Made by a program: the position numbers and the translations under genes. From contig JAKSZP010004220.1 of the NCBI GenBank assembly GCA_022478985.1, forward strand, positions 1 through 64,000: DNA of 64,000 nt, read 5' to 3'. Shown here one piece after another: positions 56,088 through 64,000 of the stretch; positions within the stretch are counted from its first letter, which is position 1; each line of letters begins with the position of its first letter. The notes beneath the pieces were generated by a model. The model was given only the letters and a program-made list of their open reading frames with translations. It was not told the origin of the DNA and made no database searches. Source of the stretch: Massospora cicadina (Eukaryota; Entomophthoromycota; Entomophthoromycetes; Entomophthorales; Entomophthoraceae).

Positions 56088-57995
56088 TAGCTATTTTATT
56101 TAACCAAGGCAAGCCGACCAGGGGATGGACAATACCTAAGCATAAAATCCAAATAAGTCAACTGAAACAAAGCTGACCACCCTAAACGGACAGTGAGAAA
56201 TGTAAAGAAATGAGAAAACAACTTAGAAGGTGGCACAGCGGTGAACCGTTTATTCCTCCATGGTGGAGGGGAGGGGGGATCAGGCGGATTATTGATTTCA
56301 ATTTCTGCAATGAAGAGGTGGACAAATGCTGATAGCAAAAGGGTTGAGGCATCCACTGGATGAGGTTAAGGCAGAGTGGATAATCATAGAACCTGAGAAT
56401 TCGGGCCTGAATTATAGCCTCCATGAGTTCTGCCACATGATGTTCAGCTTTGATGTGGGCTTTAAAAAAGTTGGGCGAATTTTGCAATGTTGGCTCTGGT
56501 ACACGTGTGAATGTGGAAATTCTGCCAGTTCAGCGACATTTGACAGCATTGGTGGCAGTTTTATCCAGACGTTCAATTTCTTCTTTTGCAACTACAAGGA
56601 AATTGTGTTGGAATTGGGTGATGTGCAGGCCTTGTTTATATTTAGTAATGGATTTTGTTACAGCTTTGTGAAGGTGGCAATTTTTGGTCAAGGCCACCGC
56701 AGCCTCAGCATGCTTGTGGTCACTTTGGTATGGGATAGCATTGGGTTTGGGGACATATTGTTTGGGCGGGAATGGGGCATTAAAGTATGAATTCATAAAA
56801 GGTTCTAGATAGATTGGTTTAGCTAGAGGTGGGACAATTTCACAGATTTGGTCACTTCATCCAATTAAGTCCCAGGGATTTTGGTCGACTTTTATTGATT
56901 TAGTGATAGTTGGCTGTGTTTGTTTAAGTTTTGAGGTGGAGGATTTTTTGGAATGAACATTAGTCCAAGCCTGCACCTGATTGGTTGGCATGGGTGTGAA
57001 TTGCCAGCTTAGGTTTGAAGTTCTTGATTTTGCTTCTGATTTAAGCGCATGGCTTGGTGGGGTGGTGGCAGCCAAAATCACCACTTAAACGCTTTTGGTG
57101 TGGCCTCATGGGTGATGTTGGCCGTATTCTCATAGTGTGAATTATATTGACATGCATTTTTGGTTTGGTCCAATTCATATAATATGGGGCAAATTGTGCG
57201 ACCATTGTTGGTGTGGGCCCAAAAGAAATGGTCAGTTGAGGATGGGACATAGGCATGCGGTGGGATGTTCTGGGCCATGTTCAGCTGGTGAGGAGTAATG
57301 GTGGCCATTGCCTGGGGTGCCGCGAGGCGTTCAGCACCTCTTGGGACAATGAATTGGAGTTTAAGTTTTTGCCATAAGTAGACAACTCTGACATCAACTC
57401 CTCATAAAGTGTTTGAGGGGGAAGGTGTGAGGGGAGGTAGCAAAGGTTACCACAAGTGTGGCATCATCTGGGAGGCGTGTTTGGGCGGTGGTAATGGGGT
57501 ATTTTATTAAATTAATGGTGTAGCTGCTGAAGCGGCTGTGTCCTCTTTGGTGGGGAATCCAATATTGAATTATCCCTTATAAGGATGGAAGTTGATAAAC
57601 CCTGCTGGTGCAAAGGTGGCCATTGCCAGCTCAATAATCACTTTGTCAGCATACAGGTCTAGACATCCATGCTTGACATGGAGACAAGATTGAATTTGAT
57701 CAGGGTAGGACTAGGGGGTGGGGATGGGTTGTGTGAGCTTATGCGAGGTGGAGTGCTAAGTCCCTTGGAGGGACATAGCAGCTGGATGTATTTGGTAACT
57801 GGATGAGCTAGTCCACAAATGTTTGCCTGCTGGGCGGTAAACGCTGGCTGGTGAGTACCACTGCCCCACACTGGGGCAGCAGGTGGTGGATCCAAGGACA
57901 TAAATTTGGAGATTGGTGCGGTGAGTTGGTGGTGGATTATTAACTTGTATTTTCTAAAATCGCTTAAAATCAATGTCAAGTGGAAAGAAGACCCT
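56088..57995 (-). mobile_element. LINE-B2, ORF1-only non-autonomous LINE
   Basis: 1908 bases, minus strand, with target-site duplication. 5' TTCTTTCCACTTGAC corresponds to TTTTTTCCGCTTGG of LINE-B1. The 3' tail GTCCATCCCCTGGTCGGC and TTAAATAAAATA is the block shared with LINE-A. No endonuclease or RT. Lies between protease and RT of Gy-E. Confidence 0.85.
56182..57979 (-). pseudogene. LINE-B2 gag-like ORF
   Basis: Minus strand: PPPAAPVWGSGTHQPAFTAQ (near 57885), a decayed middle, DHFFWAHTNNGRTICPILYE followed by LDQTKNAC (near 57215-57140; a CX2CX4HX4C knuckle with two ligands changed), then NSYFNAPFPPKQYVPKPNAI, EEIERLDKTATNAVKCR and HVAELMEAIIQARILRFYDY, ending near PPPLHHGG. The blocks match LINE-B1 in order. 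Confidence 0.68.
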
Positions 57996-58008
57996 TAGGA
58001 ATATAAAT

Positions 58009-60360
58009 TTTTTAACAAATTTAAAATTTTCATGGTCAGAAAGAATAGCCCATGAGCGGCAAAAAGGTTCTAAGTTTAGCTGGCAAAAATTGAGTGAATA
58101 ATTTGTAATATAATTCTTAAGAAATATTCTATTAGTTTCAGATCCCACTATGATATTATGTCCTGCCAGAATGATCAGACTATGGTTAGCTCAGGGTATG
58201 CCCTTTGATTCCTATTTTTGTTGGTAACTGCTTGTTCCAACTGTGGATCTTTTATTACTTAACTGTCACTATGCGATCTTTCAAGAGTAATTGAAAAGGG
58301 CTGATTTTGGGGCTCAGGGCTGCTGTCCTCTTAATTATAATAAAAAAGAAGGTCTTGTACTAGTATTTCTAAAGTATTTTCCTCAAAATCTTTGTTGATC
58401 CCATCAGTCTTTTACAAATGAGGTCTTAATAAGAAACTTATACTTATTAACATAAAATGTCCAGAGCTGATTCTATCAAAGAACCAAAAGCTAGTGCAAC
58501 ACAATATTACACTCCTTCAGATTTAAGTAAATTGGGCATCATAATTCTGTATCACAAAAGATTGTCAACAACAGGCTTGAGGCCAAATCTTTCACTAACC
58601 TGGTGCACACAATATTGATTAGTGCCCACTAATAATGATAGAACTTACCTTTATATTAATTACGGTAATATCAAGGAAGGTACACTCAGAATATTAAAAA
58701 TCTGAGGTTTTTTAAGTTTAAATAAAGTTGTCAGCTTGACCTATGTAAGACTGCTATTTCTTAGATAATTAAGGGCTTGAAGCCCTCAACGCTCCAATTG
58801 TTATGATCACTTGGACCCATTTCAACTTGCTCCCTCTCGAAAAGTTACCAGAAGCTCTTGTTGCTCCAATTGCTGGGAATAGAGATTCACAGCTTTTTTC
58901 TGTGCTAATTTAGCTTTACGTTCATTCTATGAGCGATTGATCACATCTACCACTTCACTGGCTATTAATTGATGGAATGCGGGTGGTGGGACCTCAGAAT
59001 CATCATTACCCATTAAATAGCGTTTAGAGGCTCTCTGGAGTTCTTTTAATGGGATTTTTTGAGGATTGGCGGAAGTAGGATTTCCTTAAGCTACTAAATC
59101 TCTTCTTTCCCATAGTCAATATCATCTGGTCATTTAACCACATGAACTTTTTGACTTCAAAACATAAGGCCATTGAATTGCATAGCGCCTTGTCCTATTA
59201 CAAATATGACAAGTTACAGTTTAAACATCAGATTTATATGACTGAAGGCTCCTAAGCTTAGTAATTTTTGGCAAGATGAACCTATTACAACTTCTGCAAG
59301 ACGTATAGTTAAATCTGTAAGGCACTTTAAAAGCTCAGCACATTAACGGAGATAGATAAACATATAATTGGTATTATGTTTTTTATTTAAAACCAGAATA
59401 AAATCCTAATAGAACTCCATGGGGCTCTTAGGCATGGCGATGGGAAAACTGAGCGTCAAATTCTTAGATAACTTGGCCCCAGATAGCTACTTCTGATCAC
59501 TAAGGGAGAAAAATTTGCAAACTGACATTTTTTCTTTTTAAAAAGGTAATAATAATATCGTTTCAAGGGTGGTTATCCTTTTCACTCTACCAAATTTCTT
59601 GATAAGAAGATAGTTAGCGGTAAAGTAAGTCAATCCAACATCTAATATTTTTGGCATAACTAAATAAAGAAATTCATAGTCCAGGGAGCTATCAACGTCA
59701 CCAGCTTGGCCTTATTGGAGGCTTTGTCCATACTATTCTCAAATAAGCTGATACAAATTTGCATATTTCTATTTTTATCAAAATTAGTAAGCTGATAAGG
59801 TTCACATAAAATATACTTTTATGGATGCTGTGATAAAGGCCCTAAATTGATACTGTACACTTTCAGAGTTACGTAGATGACGCTTGAACAAAAGAGTTTT
59901 AGGTCACTGGAGCAGCACAAGCGGGAGATGTTTCAGGTATAAGAGAGGAGTGACTAACCTATTATAAAATTGGTTGTATTGGAGACTTTTTGGAGAAGAG
60001 TAGCTGAAGAATTAAGGGCGGGTTAACTGGAGTTTCAGGATGATCTGCCACTCATTTCATTAGAAGAGATGTGATAATAGTAGGCACATGGCCCATAAAC
60101 AGCGTCTCTTTGCCCTTTATCCCAGTCTCAGTTAAAAGGTTTTCAATCATCAATAAAGATATCCAAAGGTCGTTCAATTAACTGAACCTGGTGTAAATGC
60201 ATAGACCGTTCTGGATCCCATATTTAAAATTATCATTAAATAGGAAAAATGGCAGGGTTTAATCTCAATCATGTTTTCAACATGCTTATCCTTGGCGTAA
60301 CATTTCTCTTGACTTTCGCTGAGGTCCAAAAATGGTTCAAAGCTAAAAATTAGCAAAGAG
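58009..60360 (-). pseudogene. Gy-E gag, protease and dUTPase-like start
   Basis: Minus strand. 60356-60174: open frame with EPFLDLSESQEKCYAKDKH, probably gag N-terminal (inference). Near 59220 CHICNRTRRYAIQW looks like a CX2CX4HX4C knuckle with His and last Cys changed. Near 58620-58550 a protease-like remnant with ERFGLKPV. From about 58180 LIILAGHNIIVGSETNRIFL and ITNYSLNFCQLNLEPFC resemble the first strands of the dUTPase-like domain of G2 and G3. Other parts give no recognisable blocks. Confidence 0.55.
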
Positions 60361-60900
60361 GTCGAAAAATGAAAAGATAGAGAGTATATAGACTACTTTA
60401 TTGTGTTAGAAAGCTTCGTTATTTATAGTGTGTGTGGGACATGGTGCCTCAGGGACCTTTGTGGCCCCATAAGATCATGATCTTTTACTGCCTTCTGGAT
60501 CGATTACCTGGATGGCGCCCTCATTGTACTGTCAACATTGTGACTTTAGCAGTGGGGGCGGCGCATCATAAGTTTCAGGAAGCGGAGATGGGATTCCTGA
60601 AGGTGAATCCATTGATTCTCATATACGTGATGCTTCCTGATTGAATCTAGTTTGGTTGCCGTCAGGATAAAATTCCCTTTGTGATGGTTTGAGAGTTAAT
60701 CAGTTGAGACAAGATTTGAAGCAGGTATTTTGGCTTGCTTGTCATCTCAGATCCCAACAACGCTCCCCTCAAGATCCTGTCAGAGGGGAGTATAGGGCCA
60801 GAGGAGCTTGCCATGCACTCAATTCACCACTGTCCCCTGATTGACATTGGCAATGGAGACTCAGAATTTAACTTGTGAATGACCTTATAAGGTTGGTTTA
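60361..60900. other. Unassigned stretch between Gy-E and Gy-F
   Basis: It probably holds the Gy-F 3' LTR and/or the Gy-E 5' LTR, but I find no paired copy and no primer site. A 70-codon plus-strand frame (60432-60644) gives no recognised domain. Confidence 0.4.
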
Positions 60901-61830
60901 AAAAACATCAAGCTTATTCAATCAAGCTCCAGGTCAATAGTGATAGTAGAGAACGAGGTCACATAATTGAAAAACGGGTAAGGAGGGTTAGCCGAAATAT
61001 AATCAGAATGTCTCCTATCAGTGGTGGTGATGAAGCATTGCGTGGGTAGGGCTTAAAGCTGGACAAACTCATTGTCTTAGGCCCTCATGGTTAGATTAGA
61101 ATTTTATATGCGGAGGTTTCAAGCAAAGGCTGAACGCTAATTGAGAGTTGAGGAGCAAGTCTATATAGAGCTTCAAATGGGGAAATTTTTATGACTCGAT
61201 GGTAGCTTATTCTATAGGCATGCAAGGCGCTTGGTATATAATGATTCCAGAGAGAAAGGTCAGAGGCAGCCATCTTCCATAAAATAGAGATAAGGTTCTG
61301 TTAGCGCGTTCCACAGCCCCTTTAGTGGATGGCTTATAGAGGGCGTCAAAACTTTAATTAGTGTCAGGAAGTGATGTAAGTTTATATCTTTCCTGCGAGG
61401 TGAAATTTAAACCGTAATCCAAAAGAAAAGTTTGTGGGTATCCATGCTGGGTGAAAATAGATCAAATAATACCATCTAGTACTAAAAAAGAAAATAGATC
61501 AAATAAGGAAAAGAGCCAGGGATTTTTCAGAGGCAGTGGATACCAAAAACACTTCAACCCATTTGGTTAGATGGTCCACAGTTAGGATGATATTTTTAAG
61601 GCTATGCAATCCTGTGGGAAGAGGGCCTATCACATCAATGCTAATGACATTGAAGGGTCCTGTCAGAGTGATAACTGAGTGTTGATATTGAGGAATGACC
61701 TGAACTTGGGATCAGCAAGTTATACAGGCCTCCAAGACCTCTTGAATAGTTTTCACGATTTGGTCTAGTAACATTGTGACTTCAACCATTTGTGAGTTTT
61801 AACTGCCCCGTGTCCCACAATAGTATGGCC
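60901..61830 (-). pseudogene. Gy-F integrase
   Basis: Finger HTIVGHGAVKTHKWLK-like near 61820; CITC-type second half near 61720; core IGPLPQ near 61620 (first Asp region), LTVDHLTKWVEVFLVS-like near 61575, HGYPQTFLLDYGLNFTSQE near 61430 (Asp kept, Asn changed to Tyr) and STKGAVERANRTL near 61310 with the catalytic Glu. WNHYIPSALHAYRISYHRV follows (61240). Stops between blocks. Confidence 0.82.
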
Positions 61831-63320
61831 CTATAGAATAATGTTGGTTCTGGAAGAGGGGTGGACATAAGGAAGCCACTTCTTATTGACCCTCTTATAT
61901 AGCAGCCCTTCCTTGATCTGAGTGTTTAAGGTCATCTTTCAGAGATCGGCTTGGACCCAAGGGGTTTCCAACTCCCAGCGTTCAGGTCAACTAATCAGGA
62001 CATTCGGTAAGTCTTCCTCAGGGGTCAGAGCAGCCAGCACCAGCATCCTAGAGAGGCTATTATCGTTCTAAAGGATTGCGCCCACACGCTGAACTATTGT
62101 GAAGTCATAACTCAACAGCCTCAAGGACCATCTGGATAAACGGCCATATAGGTCCTTAATCTGCTGGAGCACCTGAGTGGGGAATGGTCAGTGGTAAACG
62201 TAGAGTGGGTGCCATAGAGATAGGGCCAAAAAGGTTTGATCATGAGCAAGATAGGCAGACATTCTCACTTGGCAATGCTATCGTTCTATTCAGCCTTACT
62301 CAAAGTTTTTCTAAAATAGGCCACTGAGTGGTCAGCCTGATTCTCGTCATGCTGGGCTAGGATAGCCCTGACAGCGACATTGCTTAATCTGTGAACAGAA
62401 AGAACGGTTGATCAAACGTGGGTGAACTAGAATGGGTTTAGTACATAAAGCAGTTCCCATTGTATTAAAGGCCTGTTCTTATTCCAGCCGCCACTCAAAA
62501 GGCACGTTCTTCTGTAGGAAAATAGAGGCTTGGCTAGGTCAGCAAACTGAGGTATAAACTGACAATAATAACCCACCATGTCAAGGAATACTTGAATGTC
62601 TTTTAGGCTCTGGGGGCAAGGCAACTGTTCTATGGCGTCGACTGTGTCCAGTATGGGCTGGATGCCATCTTTTGAAACTTTGTGTCCCAGAAACTCCATT
62701 TCCGACTGGAAGAAGGGGCACGTTTAATGCGTAAGCTTTATAGAAATCTTACAAAGCCGATTGAAAACTTCCTGAAGATGCTCTACGTGTCCATTAAAAG
62801 TTTGTGAGAAGACAATGATGTTGTTGAGGTAGACGAGGACACATGATAGCTTCAAGTCCCTGAGAATCCCATCCATGGCACATTGAAAAGTGGCCAATAC
62901 ATTACATAGGCCTGGGTCATCCTCGTGAACTTGAATAGTCCTTCATTGGCTATGAGTGCACACTTGGCTCAATCTTCAGAGGCTAGTTCCACTTGCTAAT
63001 ATCCTCTGGCAAGGTCCATTGCATAGAAGTACGGCAATCCAGCGAGCAGACGGAGAGAGTCATCAATTCAGAGCAGAGGATAATTGTCCTTCTTGGTGAT
63101 GGAGTTGAGACATCAATAGTCCATCACCACCCAATGTATGCCGTCCTTTTTCTAAACCCTAAGGAGGGGAGAGGCCCAAGGGCTGCGCAAAGGCACTAAG
63201 AGTCTGGCTTTAAGTAGCTGTCTAAATTCCACTGAAACCTGGGCTTCTTCAACCTTACTTTTTTGGTAAGGATAGGACCAGAAGGGGGAGCATCCCCAGT
63301 CTCCACATGATGTAAAACCC
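61831..63320 (-). pseudogene. Gy-F reverse transcriptase and RNase H
   Basis: Minus strand: VPLRSPWASPLL, DGIHWVVMDY, SITKKDNYPLL, FYAMDLARGY and a block ending FNGHVEHLQEVFNRLC. The catalytic site reads VLVYLNNIIVF near 62850: both Asp of YLDD are Asn. Thumb: MEFLGHKVSKDGIQPILDT and FLDMVGYYCQFIPQFADLA (62699-62520). RNase H is strongly decayed (62430-62080). Both substitutions are G-to-A on the coding strand. Confidence 0.85.
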
Positions 63321-64000
63321 CATCATTCTTCTGAAGTCAAAGGTTGAGGCTTAAATAGGTCTGAATACTCCTCCAACAAAACTTGAGCTTTGTGCTGTTG
63401 GTCTTCAGTAAATTTTTTTCTGATACTGGTGTTGACCAGGGCCACTGATGGGGGTGTCCCTAACCCAAAGTCCCTTAGGCTCCCAAAGCTACGGATTTGT
63501 TGACAGCCTTTACTTTTAAAAAGCGGATATAGGTGGCAAGACTGTTTGGGCCTAATACCCAGGGTCTGTTAGTAAGGTTATCAAACAATACTGATATAGA
63601 TCCAGCATAAGCAGGACTAGGATTCCTGGGCATGTCAGCACCTCCTTGGTGGATGGATTATCTAGGCCTCAGATTTCTAACAGGTATTCGTATCAAATGT
63701 TTACATGCCCCTGGGTGTTGGCAATGACAGGGGACTTCGGAGGTATAGTGGTCACCTTGGGTAAGTAGATCGGAATGCTTTTAGTCCATCAACAGCAGGT
63801 GGGTGCAGCCGGACCTGAGAGCACCTCAAATGATATTCAAATTGATTGATGCAGGCCGCAATCTTTAGTAGGCAAGCTTGGGCCTTTGCCTCCATCTTAA
63901 AGTCTCTGGAGATTTCAAAGATTAGGGGACACAATGCCCCAGTAGAGATAATACCGTCATCACAGTGTATTACTGCTGAGTAGTCTCAAAGAAACTGACT
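63321..64000 (-). pseudogene. Gy-F protease end and dUTPase-like linker
   Basis: Minus strand. 63934-63752: CPLIFEISRDFKMEAKAQAC, unassigned, possibly protease-flanking. 63625-63530: NPSPAYAGSISVLFDNLTN then RPWVLGPNSLATYIRFLKV, parallel to dUTPase motif 3 and the following strands. KKFTEDQQHKAQVLLEEYSD then leads to the RT. Confidence 0.58.

Larger units (their letters stand above)
54801..60360 (-). mobile_element. Ty3/gypsy element Gy-E (minus strand), very decayed
   Basis: Order on the minus strand: gag (60356-58700), protease/dUTPase-like linker (58650-58009), LINE-B2, pre-RT and RT (56074-55100), RNase H start (55090-54880), cut by Gy-D. AT-rich and stop-rich, the most degraded element here. 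LTR and primer site not found. Confidence 0.68.
60901..64000 (-). mobile_element. Ty3/gypsy element Gy-F (minus strand), 5' part beyond the window
   Basis: Minus strand from the right edge: protease/dUTPase-like linker, RT (about 63300-62430), RNase H (about 62430-62080), finger and integrase (about 61830-60900). Its IVGHGAVKTHKWLK finger and NPSPAYAG linker motif place it near G1 and Gy-D. Confidence 0.8.

Noticed and set aside
59870..59990. A second copy of the Gy-D LTR
   Set aside because: Only a short similarity (ACTGGAGCAG and neighbours) to 54350; no primer site beside it.
60432..60644. A 70-codon plus-strand frame as a small gene
   Set aside because: No domain, no promoter or partner, and it lies in probable LTR sequence between two minus-strand elements.

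Overview
This window looks like eukaryotic repeat DNA. It consists almost entirely of degraded retrotransposons inserted into one another. I see no host gene, rRNA, tRNA or CRISPR array, and nothing bacterial. LTR elements of the Ty3/gypsy type and L1-like LINEs fill the whole length. Every coding region carries stops or frameshifts. A repeat-rich fungal genome, perhaps an early-diverging lineage, is my best guess from the style of the reverse transcriptases. That is an impression, not a demonstration.

Layout from the inside out. Gy-E (minus strand, about 54.8-60.4 kb) is the oldest frame and carries a LINE-B copy (56088-57995). Gy-D (minus, about 19.7-54.8 kb) sits in Gy-E. Gy-D was in turn hit by G1 in its integrase (minus, LTR at about 19049-19717, running off the left edge), by a divergent solo LTR (about 20291-21310), by G2b in its RT (plus, 22555-48662) and by a TRIM-like minimal element (50879-53087). 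G1 contains LINE-A1 (2017-7252), G2a (8781-14688), a solo G3 LTR (14781-15931) and LINE-B1 (16930-18872). G2b contains LINE-A2 (minus, 23375-28616) and the complete element G3 (minus, 29873-44719). G3's own 3' LTR contains LINE-A3 (29998-35278). A further minus-strand gypsy element, Gy-F, fills 60.9-64 kb and runs off the right edge. Host reading frames resume across several junctions, and target-site duplications (TSDs) support most of the order.

The gypsy elements share the order gag, protease, a dUTPase-like beta domain, RT, RNase H, H2C2-integrase with a GPF module. Six elements have a primer-binding site complementary to what is apparently the same tRNA 3' end. The LINEs have a zinc-knuckle ORF1 and an ORF2 with APE endonuclease, RT and a C-terminal CCHC; no RNase H is seen.

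Most notable: (1) LINE-B, a roughly 1.9 kb element coding only for a gag-like zinc-knuckle protein but ending in the same 3' tail as the autonomous LINEs; (2) a collagen-like Gly-X-Y stretch after a coiled-coil-like segment in the Gy-D gag region; (3) the dUTPase-like domain, whose motif 3 is retained in one lineage and lost in another; (4) the shared tRNA primer; (5) a TRIM-like element with 1 kb LTRs around a 178 bp interior; (6) a 1.7 kb antisense ORF region in G3 between integrase and LTR.
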